A stretch of 64,000 nt of DNA from Halobellus ruber. Lineage in GTDB: Archaea; Halobacteriota; Halobacteria; Halobacteriales; Haloferacaceae. Of this stretch, positions 44,053 through 52,480 are shown one piece after another. The stretch covers positions 705,143-769,142 of the forward strand of contig NZ_JACKXD010000001.1 of NCBI RefSeq assembly GCF_014212355.1. Direction: 5' to 3'. Numbering within the stretch: position 1 is the stretch's first letter; every line of letters starts with the position of its first letter. Below the pieces are notes generated by a model, which searched no databases, had not been told where the DNA came from, and saw only the letters and a list, made by a program, of their open reading frames with translations. The translations under genes and the position numbers were made by a program.

Positions 44053-44991
44053 ATGGTCTCGAAACGAACGCTCTCGATGGCTGCACTCGCCGTGCTCGTG
44101 GTCCTCGCCGGCTGCGGCGGCGCCGGCAGCGCGGGCGGCGGGGGCGGCGACGGCGGCGCGGGGTACGAACAGGCAACTGGCGTCGAGGCCGAGGCGACGG
44201 CCGCTCCGACCCGGGAACCGGCCGCGAAGGTGGACAGCGGCGGCTCCGCCGGCGACGGGGGTGGCGCCGCGATCAGGGACGACCGCGCAATCATCCGCAC
44301 CGGTACCGTCGTCGTCGAGGTCGACGACTTCTCGTCGGCGCGGTCGAACCTGACCACCTCGGTCGAGGAGTACGGCGGCTACGTGAGCGACAGCCGCCAG
44401 AACCGCCGGGAGATCGACAACGAAACCTGGATCCGCGGGGAGGTGGTCCTCCGCGTCCCCAGCGAGAACTTCGACGCCCTCGTCGACGACGCGCGGGCGC
44501 TCGGCGAGGTCGAATCCATCGAGACCAACTCGCGGGACGTGACCGACCAACTGGTCGACATCGAGGCGCGCCTGGAGAACCTCCGCGCCGAGCGCGACCG
44601 GCTCCGGACGCTCTACGACCGCGCCAACACCACCGAGGACGTCCTCGCAGTGCAGCGTGAACTCTCCGACGTTCAACAGGAGATCGAACGGCTGGAGGCG
44701 AGACAGCAGTCCCTGCAGAACCAGGTTGCGTTCTCGACGTTGACGGTCCGGCTGGAGGAGCCGCGGCCGACGCCCGACCGTGTCGCGCCCGACCGGTGGT
44801 ACGACACGCCGATCCTCTCGGCGCTGCTGCAGTCGATCGACGGCGTCGCAGTCGTCGCTCGCGCGCTGGTGGTCGGGTTCGCGTACGCGCTGCCGTACCT
44901 CGTCGCCTTCGGGATCCCGGTCGCGCTCGTTGGCGGCGCCCTGCTGCGGTACGGCCGCCGGTTCCGTCGGGGCGGTCGGGAGCCGGAGTGA
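44053..44991 (+). CDS. DUF4349-domain lipoprotein
   Basis: The 312-residue protein has a Sec-type lipoprotein signal (SMAALAVLVVLAGC, lipobox cysteine near residue 20), a disordered Gly-rich spacer, a DUF4349 core (DDRAIIRTGTVVVEVDDFSSARSNLTTSVEEYGGYVSDS... with the coiled coil AERDRLRTLYDRANTTEDVLAVQRELSDVQQEIERLEARQ) and one C-terminal transmembrane helix. DUF4349 proteins are surface-exposed and of unknown function. It follows the bactofilin-like gene by 83 bases, so the two may form an envelope unit. Confidence 0.85.
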   Translation: MVSKRTLSMAALAVLVVLAGCGGAGSAGGGGGDGGAGYEQATGVEAEATAAPTREPAAKVDSGGSAGDGGGAAIRDDRAIIRTGTVVVEVDDFSSARSNLTTSVEEYGGYVSDSRQNRREIDNETWIRGEVVLRVPSENFDALVDDARALGEVESIETNSRDVTDQLVDIEARLENLRAERDRLRTLYDRANTTEDVLAVQRELSDVQQEIERLEARQQSLQNQVAFSTLTVRLEEPRPTPDRVAPDRWYDTPILSALLQSIDGVAVVARALVVGFAYALPYLVAFGIPVALVGGALLRYGRRFRRGGREPE

Positions 44992-45006
44992 TCGCGTGAG
45001 CAGCGG

Positions 45007-45738
45007 TCAGGACTCGTTGCCGTCGTCCGCGTCCCCGTCGTCGCTGCCGCCCTCGCTCACGGTCACCTGCGCCTCCCGGATCACCGACCCGGCCATCTCG
45101 TAACCCGGGCGGTAGACCTCGGCGACGGTCCCCTCCGGTTGGTCGGCGTCGACGCGCATCAACACCTCGTGACGGGTCGGGTCGACGTCCGCCCCGATTT
45201 CGGGGCTGATCTCCGAGACGTTCTCCTCGGCGAGGATCCGGTCGAACTCCTCGACGGTGGACTCGACGCCCGGCCGGATGTCGGCGCCCTCCTCCTGCTC
45301 GAGCGCCCGGACGAGGTTATCGCGGACGCTCACGATGCGCCCGACGAAGTCCTCGGTCGCGCGCTCCCGGATCTCCTCCTCGCGGCGCTTCGCGCGCTTC
45401 TTGTAGTTCTTGAAGTCGGCCTTCGAGCGGGCGAGGGCGTCCTCCAACTCATCGATCCGTTCGTCCTTCGCTTCGAGTTCGGATTCGGCCTCGGCGAGCC
45501 GTGACTCAACCGCCGCGACCTCCCCGGCCAGGTCCGCGTCGTACTCCTCGACCCGGGACGCGAGGTCGGTGTCGTCTGCGGGGGATCCCGCGGACTCGTC
45601 TGTGTCCTCCGGGGTCGTTGCTGCCTCCTCGTCGCCGACCTGCCCGTCCTGGTCGACGTCGCTGTCGGTCCCGTCCGGCGTTGCGTCGTCGTCGGCTGTC
45701 GCGGGGTTCGCTCGGCGCTCGGAGGACTCTTCGCTCAT
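45007..45738 (-). CDS. grpE: Nucleotide exchange factor GrpE
   Basis: A 243-residue protein with a 95-residue acidic disordered N-terminus, a long coiled coil (ESRLAEAESELEAKDERIDELEDALARSKADFKNYKKRAKRREEEI) and the conserved beta-domain (HEVLMRVDADQPEGTVAEVYRPGYEMAGSVIREAQVTVSEG). It drives ADP release from DnaK. No dnaK or dnaJ is within the visible neighbourhood, whereas they are usually clustered. It converges with the DUF4349 gene. Confidence 0.92.
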   Translation of the reverse strand: MSEESSERRANPATADDDATPDGTDSDVDQDGQVGDEEAATTPEDTDESAGSPADDTDLASRVEEYDADLAGEVAAVESRLAEAESELEAKDERIDELEDALARSKADFKNYKKRAKRREEEIRERATEDFVGRIVSVRDNLVRALEQEEGADIRPGVESTVEEFDRILAEENVSEISPEIGADVDPTRHEVLMRVDADQPEGTVAEVYRPGYEMAGSVIREAQVTVSEGGSDDGDADDGNES

Positions 45739-45833
45739 ATCCGCCCCTCGGGCGGGACGCGTCTTAAACGTGAAGAAACGGGCCCGGCGCCCCCGACGAA
45801 TGCGGCCGCCGGGTGCTGCGGTGACCGTTGCGG

Positions 45834-46571
45834 CTACTGGTACATCCCGATCGGCCGCGCCTGCGTGCTCTCTTCGCCTGCGTCCTGCATCCGCTTTGCG
45901 AGCCGCTCTTTGGCCTGGCGGATCTGCTCGGTCCGTTCGACCAGGTGATCGACGGGCACGTCGACGCCCGTGAGCGGTTCGATCCCGTCTTTGATCAGCA
46001 CGCGGGCCGCCTCCGGATCCGGGAACCGCGGGTCCGACTCGACGACGAGGCCGACGGCGGTTCGGCCGGTCTCGACGGCGTCGCTCAGGAGTACCCCGGT
46101 CGGCCCGGAAACCAGTCCGGCCTCGTCGGGCGCGTCGATGCCGGCCTCGGACACGGCGTCGACGCCCGACCCGACTCCGAGACCGTACAGCGCCGGCGGC
46201 GCATCCTCCTTCTCCTCGGGGATCCCCGAAAGGTAGATCGGCGTCACCGAACTGTCGTCGTACCATCCGGCGAGACACGCCGCGAGTTGTTCGGCCGCCT
46301 CAGGACCCACCGGCACATCGCTCTGGAGCACCAGAAGGTCGTGGTCGGCGTCCGCGTAGATCCGGACGGGCGGCTGGAGTTCGGCGTCGCCATCCCGGTA
46401 GACCGCGACCTTCGGGAGCGAGTCGCAGTAGACGTTCGCGTGGTGGGTCATATCGAACTCCCCGACCAGGTGGTCGGCGGCGATCTTCCCCACGAGCCCG
46501 ACGCCCGGGAACCCCTCGATCAGCGATGGATCCGTCAGGTCGACGTCCTCCTGCACCGCGACGTTTGTCAT
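45834..46571 (-). CDS. PAC2-family proteasome assembly chaperone-like protein
   Basis: The 245-residue protein has IEGFPGVGLVGKIAADHLV near residue 19 and PIYLSGIPEEKEDAPPALYGLG near 110, both PAC2 family motifs. Archaeal PAC2 proteins (PbaB-like) bind the proteasome or act as general chaperones. The protein ends in a helix (VERTEQIRQAKERLAKRMQ) and an HbYX-like C-terminus (IGMYQ) that may dock on the 20S proteasome. It shares a promoter region with the divergent small membrane gene. Confidence 0.87.
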   Translation of the reverse strand: MTNVAVQEDVDLTDPSLIEGFPGVGLVGKIAADHLVGEFDMTHHANVYCDSLPKVAVYRDGDAELQPPVRIYADADHDLLVLQSDVPVGPEAAEQLAACLAGWYDDSSVTPIYLSGIPEEKEDAPPALYGLGVGSGVDAVSEAGIDAPDEAGLVSGPTGVLLSDAVETGRTAVGLVVESDPRFPDPEAARVLIKDGIEPLTGVDVPVDHLVERTEQIRQAKERLAKRMQDAGEESTQARPIGMYQ

Positions 46572-46730
46572 ACCCTGTGGTACGACGACGGCGGTAGTAA
46601 AACTGCGGGCATCGACACTACCGACCCGGTTGCCCGCGGATCCGACCGCGCTCCGGTTCCCACCGGGGTGTCTGCAGCCGCGAGTTCAGTCACACGCAGA
46701 GTTATCCGATCGGTGCCCGATTGATGGTGT

Positions 46731-47003
46731 GTGAAGCGTCAATCAGGACTCGGGCTGTCGATGCTCCTTGTGAGCCTCTGGATGGGTCGGACCGCCCTCG
46801 CCGAGTCCGGCGTGGTATCGCCGGCGATGGGTGTTGCCGCGGTGATTACGGCGAGTCTCGGAACCGGGCTGGTCTCGGGAATCTACGACCCGGACGCCAT
46901 CGCTGATGAAGAACTGGACCCGACCGCGCGCCGTCTCCTCGTGGCGTCGCTTCTGGTGGGCGGGGCGGCCGCGCTCGTGCTCTTCGCCCTCACATACACC
47001 TGA
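46731..47003 (+). CDS. Small three-helix membrane protein
   Basis: A 90-residue protein with hydrophobic segments at about 8-25 (LSMLLVSLWMG), 30-48 (SPAMGVAAVITASLGTGLVSG) and 68-88 (LLVASLLVGGAAALVLFALTY). The GTG start follows a TATA-like ttatcc. Function unknown. Its stop codon overlaps the first base of palindromic element B. Confidence 0.6.
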   Translation: MKRQSGLGLSMLLVSLWMGRTALAESGVVSPAMGVAAVITASLGTGLVSGIYDPDAIADEELDPTARRLLVASLLVGGAAALVLFALTYT

Positions 47004-47082
47004 TGCTGTCGGCTAAACTACGTGAAGGGTTTCCACACCCCCGGGGTGTCGAAATCCGTCACGCGACCATAGCCGACAGTAT
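47003..47082 (+). repeat. 80-bp palindromic element, copy B
   Basis: About 85% identical to the reverse strand of copy A at 32489-32568. The two arms pair imperfectly around a central CCCCGGGGTGTC. The first base of the element is the last base of the upstream stop codon, so the element may also act as a terminator. The downstream gene begins 100 bases later. Confidence 0.82.
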
Positions 47083-47183
47083 GAGTCTACGGCACCGCTC
47101 CGTAGCCGACGGGACCAGCGGGGACGCCCCGAACACGCCGGAACCGACACCCACAAACGCCCGCACCGGGTTGCGATTCGTAT

Positions 47184-48122
47184 ATGCAGCCACCCCAGCG
47201 GTACGCGTCGCTGGTCGACGACCCCGACGCGTTCCAGGCGGCCTGTGAACGGCCGCTCCCGTCGGTCGTCCGCGTCAACACCCTGAAGACGACGGCCGAG
47301 CGCGCACGCGACGCGCTCGACGCCCAGGGCGTCGGCTACGAGGCGACCGACTGGCACCCGGGCGTGCTGAAACTCCACGAACGCGGCCCCGGCACCTCCT
47401 GGCCGTACTTCCACGGGTGGCTCCACGGCCAGGAGGAGGTCTCGACGCTGCCCGCGCTGGCGCTCGATCCACAACCCGGGGAAGCCGTCTGGGACGCCTG
47501 CGCCGCGCCGGGGAGCAAGGCCACCCAGCTCGCGGCGTTGATGGACGACGAGGGGGTCGTGATCGGCAACGACAACAACCTCGGGCGGCTGTCGGCGCTG
47601 CGGCACAACGCCGAACGGCTCGGGGTCACCAACCTCGCGGTCACCAACCAGGACGCCCGGAACTTCTCGCTGAAACCGTTCGGGGACCGGACCCGGGAGG
47701 AAAAGCGGATCGAGCAGTTCGACCGCGCGCTGGTCGACGCGCCGTGTTCGTGTGAGGGGACGATCCGGAAGAACCCCGACGCCTTCGAGGAGTGGTCGCT
47801 GGGCCACGTCGAGGGCGTCGCGGGCGTCCAGAAGGGAATCCTACGCCGCGCGGTCGACGCCACCCGGCCCGGCGGGACGGTGGTTTACGCCACGTGTACG
47901 TTCGCGCCCGAGGAGAACGAGGCCGTCCTGGATCACGTCCTCGGCGGCGGCGACTGCGAACTCCGGGCGTGGGAGCCGCCCGCGGGCTTCGGGACTGACC
48001 CCGGCGTCACCGAGTGGCAGGGCGACACGTACGACCCGTCGGTCGAACTCGCCCACCGCGTCTACCCGCACCGCAACGACACCGGCGGGTTCTTCTGCGC
48101 CAAACTGGAGGTGACGGTGTGA
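47184..48122 (+). CDS. RsmB/NOP2-family RNA m5C methyltransferase
   Basis: A 312-residue enzyme with VWDACAAPGSKATQLAALM near residue 105 (motif I), DAPCSCEGTIRKNP near 192 (motif IV with catalytic cysteine) and YATCTFAPEENEAVL near 237 (motif VI cysteine, the TC pair of NSUN/RsmB enzymes). It methylates cytosine 5 in rRNA or tRNA using SAM. The stop overlaps the next gene by four bases; the two proteins probably act together. Confidence 0.92.
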   Translation: MQPPQRYASLVDDPDAFQAACERPLPSVVRVNTLKTTAERARDALDAQGVGYEATDWHPGVLKLHERGPGTSWPYFHGWLHGQEEVSTLPALALDPQPGEAVWDACAAPGSKATQLAALMDDEGVVIGNDNNLGRLSALRHNAERLGVTNLAVTNQDARNFSLKPFGDRTREEKRIEQFDRALVDAPCSCEGTIRKNPDAFEEWSLGHVEGVAGVQKGILRRAVDATRPGGTVVYATCTFAPEENEAVLDHVLGGGDCELRAWEPPAGFGTDPGVTEWQGDTYDPSVELAHRVYPHRNDTGGFFCAKLEVTV

Positions 48123-48691
48123 GCGATCCCGACGACGGCTCCGGGGACGGCGACTCGGAACCCGAAAGCGACGGCACGCCCCCCGAGAACGACAGCCACC
48201 GGTTCGACCGGCTGCCGGCGACGGCCGACGACCGGGTGGTTCCCGGCCGGCCCACTCGAAAGGAGGTCATCGAGTGGTGGGACGACCGGTACGGGATTCC
48301 GCCGGCGACGTGGGACGACCACACCTTCTGGGAGCGGGGCAACGGCAAAGTCTGGGCGTTCGCGGGCGACGTTCCCTCCCCGGTCGACGCCGAGGGGCTG
48401 GGACTGCGGATCCTCCGTGCCCGCCAGGAGCACTGGAAGCCCTCAACCAACGCCGTCCAGCGGTTCGGTCCGGCGGCGACCCGGAACGTCGTCGTCCTCG
48501 ACCGCGAGGAGGCCGCCCGGTTCGCCCGCGGCGACGATCAGGACCTCCCGCGGTGGGACGGCGACTGGGGGTACGTGATCACCGCTCACGAGATCGCGGG
48601 CGGAATCGAGCCGGTCGGCGTCGGGCTGTACCTCCACGGCGAACTCCGCTCGACCGTTCCGAAGGGGCGGCGCGAGAACCTGGAGTCGTAG
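48119..48691 (+). CDS. PUA-like partner of the m5C methyltransferase (DUF7122-like)
   Basis: A 190-residue protein with an acidic disordered N-terminus (about 1-35) and a C-terminal PUA-like part: KPSTNAVQRFGPAATRNVVVLDREEAARFARGDDQDLP and GYVITAHEIAGGIEPVGVGLYLHGELRSTVPKGRREN. This matches the PUA domain usually fused to NSUN/RsmF methyltransferases. Here it is a separate gene starting with GTG four bases inside the methyltransferase gene. Function as RNA-binding subunit is inferred. Confidence 0.78.
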   Translation: MSDPDDGSGDGDSEPESDGTPPENDSHRFDRLPATADDRVVPGRPTRKEVIEWWDDRYGIPPATWDDHTFWERGNGKVWAFAGDVPSPVDAEGLGLRILRARQEHWKPSTNAVQRFGPAATRNVVVLDREEAARFARGDDQDLPRWDGDWGYVITAHEIAGGIEPVGVGLYLHGELRSTVPKGRRENLES

Positions 48692-48701
48692 CTCCGAGCG
48701 G

Positions 48702-50234
48702 TCACTTTTCGGCGAGCGTCCCGCCGCCGAGCCCCTCCCACTCGACCCGGTAGTCCAGCCGCGACAGGGTCGCGGAGGCGTCGTCGATGCCGTACCCCTC
48801 GAGGACCGATTCCGCCGCCGACAGCGACAGTCCCGCGTCGAGTTCAGCGTCGACGGCGTCGAGCACGGCGGGTCGGATCAGCGTTCGGCCGACCCGCTCG
48901 TGGTCGGGGAACGCTACCGATTCGAGGGCGTCGACGCTCACGCCGTGGTCGGCCGCCAGCGATTCGAGCCCGATCACGTCGGCCTCGGGGACGAGTTCGG
49001 CCGGCAGCGACGCCGCGGCCGCTTCCACTAAATCGTCCTCGTACGCCCGGAGTGCGTCGACGACGTCTTTCACCCGCACCCGACCACTGTAGGTGACCAC
49101 GCGGTGGTCGAGGTCCGCGATCTCCTCGCCGACACCGAGGGATTCGTCGACCGCGACGAGCAGTTCGATGTCGTCGTCGATGCTCCCGAACTGGTCGAGT
49201 TTCTTCTCGACGTACGCCGGGGTCCAGAAGCCCATCACCTCGAAGAAGACGCGGAGCGCCGGGGCGTCGGGTGCAGTTCCGCCGGGTCGGTAGTCGAACG
49301 CGAAATCGGGGATCATCGCGCGGGCGCCGGCGGCGAGCGCCTCCGGCTCCCGCGAGAGTTCCCAGTCGAGGTTCAGGTTCGCGAAGCGCCGGGCGAAGTC
49401 GGCCTCGACCCCGCTGTCGTAGGTCGGCTCCGCGACCGGTTCGACCCCCGGAACCGACACGTCATCGGGGCCGAGGTGGAGTTCGCGGTCGGTCCCGCGG
49501 TCGTCGATCGTCGCTTCGAGCGACCACTCCGGCGCCTCGGCGAGGCTTCGGAGCAACCGTGCGAAGGCGGTTCCGTACCGCCGCGTCCGCCGGAAGAGCG
49601 CGTCGGGGCCGGTGACGACGAGTTCCCGCTCCGCCCCGTCGCCACGCCGTCGGATCTCGTAGAGCAGGCCGAGCCGCTTGACCGCCGACACCAGTCGCTT
49701 TGGGTCCGAGCTCCGGATCCGGACCTCGGTCGCGTCGAACAGCACGGTCTGCGCCAGCGAGAGGTTGTACTGTTCGAGCAACTCGTCGGGATCCCACCGC
49801 GGGTCGAACGACGACAGCACCTCGTTGACATCGCGGTCGGCGTACAGCGACGCCTCCACGGCGTCGACGTCGGTCCCGAGCCGGTCGGCCGCGGTCGCGA
49901 GCGCGGCCGCCCTGTCGCCGTCGTCGACGACGCCCCCGACCGACTCGGCGGCCTCGAAGACCGTCCGCCGGACGCGCTCGGGTGGCAGCGCCGCGCGCGT
50001 CTCGAAGGTGGCGTCCCGCTCCAGCAGCGCGGCGAACCCCCGAACTAGCTTGAAGTCGTCGGCGTCGGCCTCCAGATCTTCCAGCGCCGCGTCGAGTCGG
50101 CCCCGCGGCTCGTCGACGTGGCCCTGGAAGACGCCGATCGCCCGGGCCGCGAGCGGGCGGTGGCTCCGGTCGGCGAACTGCGGGTGGTAGCCGCCGCCCG
50201 CCCGAGAAACGCGGAGGAGGTCCTTCCGGAGCAC
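48702..50234 (-). CDS. bax1: Bax1/DUF790 nuclease-like protein
   Basis: The 510-residue length and motifs match archaeal Bax1. The N-terminus begins MLRKDLLRVSRAGGGYHPQF, a helical centre follows, and a nuclease-like core lies near 285-385 (DFAFDYRPGG...LRVFFEVMGFWTPAYVEKKLDQF, a PD-(D/E)xK-type with D, E and K). Bax1 binds the helicase XPB and cuts DNA near bubbles, the proposed archaeal analogue of XPG partnership. The partner xpb gene is 0.5 kb upstream on the same strand; an unrelated opposing gene lies between them. Confidence 0.85.
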   Translation of the reverse strand: MLRKDLLRVSRAGGGYHPQFADRSHRPLAARAIGVFQGHVDEPRGRLDAALEDLEADADDFKLVRGFAALLERDATFETRAALPPERVRRTVFEAAESVGGVVDDGDRAAALATAADRLGTDVDAVEASLYADRDVNEVLSSFDPRWDPDELLEQYNLSLAQTVLFDATEVRIRSSDPKRLVSAVKRLGLLYEIRRRGDGAERELVVTGPDALFRRTRRYGTAFARLLRSLAEAPEWSLEATIDDRGTDRELHLGPDDVSVPGVEPVAEPTYDSGVEADFARRFANLNLDWELSREPEALAAGARAMIPDFAFDYRPGGTAPDAPALRVFFEVMGFWTPAYVEKKLDQFGSIDDDIELLVAVDESLGVGEEIADLDHRVVTYSGRVRVKDVVDALRAYEDDLVEAAAASLPAELVPEADVIGLESLAADHGVSVDALESVAFPDHERVGRTLIRPAVLDAVDAELDAGLSLSAAESVLEGYGIDDASATLSRLDYRVEWEGLGGGTLAEK

Positions 50235-50336
50235 GACCGGGGATACGGTCCGGCGGCCAAAGAGTGCCGGGGGGCCCAGCTTCGGGACGCACTCCGACCG
50301 AAAAGCCGATACCCGCCGCCGGCCGTTGGCCGGACG

Positions 50337-50738
50337 ATGCGGCGACGCACCGCGATCCGCGGCTGTCTGGCGGGGGCGGCGACGGCACTCGCCGGTTGCG
50401 TCGGGCGACTCCCGCGAGCGACGGGGCCGCGGAACCCGCCGGACGCGCCGGCCGACCAGCCCAGACGGACGCCGGACCGCCCCGCTCTGACGGTCGCCAC
50501 CTTCGATTTCGAGGCCGACGACGACGGCAGACTCCGGGTGTTTGGAACGGTCGAGAACCGCGGCGACGCCCGCCGGATCGGGACCGTCCGCGTCGCGGTC
50601 GACGTCGACGGCGAGGCGTTCGTCCGGGAGATATCGGTCACTGTCGACAGCGGCGCCACGGCCGAGTGGGCCGTCAGCTTCGACGTTGCGTACGACCGCT
50701 TCGCAAGCGGTGGCGGGATCAGCGTCTCAGTCGACTGA
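50337..50738 (+). CDS. Tat lipoprotein with FxLYD-like domain
   Basis: A 133-residue protein with a twin-arginine signal (MRRRTAIRGCLAGAATALAGC, lipobox cysteine near residue 21), a proline/arginine linker, and a beta-sandwich (ALTVATFDFEADDDGRLRVFGTVENRGDARRIGTVRVAVDVDGEAFVREISVTVDSGATAEWAVSF) matching the FxLYD/immunoglobulin-like family. It is probably surface-anchored. Its opposing position between bax1 and xpb is curious. Confidence 0.75.
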   Translation: MRRRTAIRGCLAGAATALAGCVGRLPRATGPRNPPDAPADQPRRTPDRPALTVATFDFEADDDGRLRVFGTVENRGDARRIGTVRVAVDVDGEAFVREISVTVDSGATAEWAVSFDVAYDRFASGGGISVSVD

Positions 50739-50770
50739 TCGATCCCCCGGTGCCGTTCCGACTCACAGCG

Positions 50771-52126
50771 TCACCGCCGCCTGTCCGCGACGCGCTCCTC
50801 GGCGGTCTCTTCGCTCACGACCTCGTAGAGCAGCGCCCGGCCGCCGTCGGCTTTCGGCCGGAGGATACGGCCCAGCCGCTGGGTGAACTCCCGTTCCGAC
50901 CCCGACCCCGCGAGGACGACCGCGACGTTTGCGTCGGGGACGTCGACGCCCTCGTCGAGGACGTTCGCGGTCACGACCCGCGAGTAGGTGCCCTCGCGGA
51001 AGCGTTCCAGGATCTCCCGCCGTTCGGCGGCTCCCGTCTCGCTCGTGATCGCCGGCAGGAGGTACCGCTCGGAGAGCCGGTAGACGAGGTCGGTGTGGGC
51101 GGTGAACACGATCACGCGGTCCTCGCGGTGACGGTCGAGCAGGCGCCCCAACCGCTCGACTTTCGCGTCGGCGTTCATCATGATCCGCCGCGCGCGCTGC
51201 TTCGCTAACAGCGCCTCCCGCGCTTCGGGATCGGTGCCCGACCGCATCACCAGCTTCCGGTAGTCGGAACCGCTCCGCAGCGAGAGGTTCGACCGCTTCA
51301 GGTAGTCGACGAACGTGCCCTGTGCCTCCTCGTAGGCCGCCCGCTCCTCGGGATCGAGCGCGACCTCGACCCGCCGGATCTCGTAGTCGGCGAGGTGCTC
51401 GCCCGCGAGGTCGTCGACGTCCGCCGAGTACACCTTCGGCCCCACCAACTCTGCGACGACCTCGTGGGCGCCGTCGGGGCGCTCGAAGGTCGCCGTCAGC
51501 CCCAATCGCGCGGGCGCCGCGACCAGGCGGGCGGCGTCGCGGTACCCCTCCCCGCCGAGGTGGTGGACCTCGTCGAACACCACGAACCCGAAGTCGCCGC
51601 CGACGTCCTCGGCGCGCAGATACGCCGAGTCGTACGTCGAGACCGTGATCGGCCCCCCGGTCTGCTCGCCGCCGCCGAACTGGCCGACAGCCACGTCGAA
51701 CTCCGTCTCCAGCTCGCGGCGCCACTGGTCGAGCAGATCGATCGTCGGCACGACGACAAGCGTCGGGACGCCGAGCGCGGCGATGGCGTCGACCGCGAGG
51801 ACGGTCTTGCCGGCCCCGGTCGGGAGTTCGACGACGCCGCGATCGCCCTGCTCGCGCCACGACGAAACCGCCTCCTCCTGGTACGGCCGGAGGTCGTACG
51901 CGTGTGACAGCGACAGGCGCTCGGCGTCCGGGCTGGCGACCCGATCCTCGAACTCCACCCCGCGGTCCGCGAGCGCGTCGCGGAGGTCGGCGTACCGCCA
52001 GGCGGGCGCGCGGGCGACGAGCCCCCGGTCGTCCCACGCCGCGCCCGGCAGCGACGCGACGGTCGCGTCCGACTCGTCGAGCCCCTCGAGCCGGATCGTG
52101 CCGTCCTCGTACCGCAGGGTGAGCAC
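50771..52126 (-). CDS. xpb: XPB-type DNA repair helicase
   Basis: A 451-residue SF2 helicase. Residues 1-75 form the damage-recognition-like domain. Walker A ELPTGAGKTVLAVDA is near residue 98, the DEAH-variant box VVFDEVHHLGG near 178, the RED-like/TAT motif LGLTATFERPDG near 204, and the C-terminal motif VI FTQRLGRILRPK near 420. Archaeal XPB with Bax1 opens and cuts damaged DNA. The GTG start at 52126 follows a TATATA box 25-30 bases upstream. The partner gene bax1 lies 0.5 kb downstream. Confidence 0.9.
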   Translation of the reverse strand: MLTLRYEDGTIRLEGLDESDATVASLPGAAWDDRGLVARAPAWRYADLRDALADRGVEFEDRVASPDAERLSLSHAYDLRPYQEEAVSSWREQGDRGVVELPTGAGKTVLAVDAIAALGVPTLVVVPTIDLLDQWRRELETEFDVAVGQFGGGEQTGGPITVSTYDSAYLRAEDVGGDFGFVVFDEVHHLGGEGYRDAARLVAAPARLGLTATFERPDGAHEVVAELVGPKVYSADVDDLAGEHLADYEIRRVEVALDPEERAAYEEAQGTFVDYLKRSNLSLRSGSDYRKLVMRSGTDPEAREALLAKQRARRIMMNADAKVERLGRLLDRHREDRVIVFTAHTDLVYRLSERYLLPAITSETGAAERREILERFREGTYSRVVTANVLDEGVDVPDANVAVVLAGSGSEREFTQRLGRILRPKADGGRALLYEVVSEETAEERVADRRR

Positions 52127-52149
52127 GGTGGACGGTGGGCGGGCGTCAC

Positions 52150-52156
52150 ATATATA
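52150..52156 (-). promoter_or_regulatory. TATA box of xpb
   Basis: Minus strand TATATA sits 25-30 bases upstream of the GTG at 52126 and supports that start codon rather than a longer frame. Confidence 0.6.
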
Positions 52157-52239
52157 CTTCCGCCCGCGTGGATCGCGAGAGGGGTCGAACCGCTCCAGTG
52201 TGACGGCGGACTTTTCACCGTCGCCGGGGAAGCCGACCT

Positions 52240-52419
52240 GTGACCGACGAACCCCACACCACCGATTCCGAGGCCCAGCCGCTCGGCGCGGTCGTCTCGG
52301 GCGTCCTCGACGACATCGACGCCGCCTACGACGACTACGAGCGCGGGTACACCGACGCCGACGCGACCCTCTCCGTGGTGATGAACCACGTCGAACGGCT
52401 GCGGGAGGCGACGGAGTGA
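52240..52419 (+). CDS. Small hypothetical acidic protein
   Basis: A GTG-initiated 59-residue protein: DEPHTTDSEAQPLGAVVSGVLDDIDAAYDDYERGYTDADATLSVVMNHVERLREATE. It is acidic and likely two helices. It is divergent from xpb and 61 bases upstream of the aminotransferase. I do not recognise a family; coding status rests on length, frame and composition. Confidence 0.6.
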   Translation: MTDEPHTTDSEAQPLGAVVSGVLDDIDAAYDDYERGYTDADATLSVVMNHVERLREATE

Positions 52420-52480
52420 CGCCGCTGCTCCCGCGACGGCGGAAGCAAGACCTAACCCGGTGGCCCACTCCTCCACGGGT

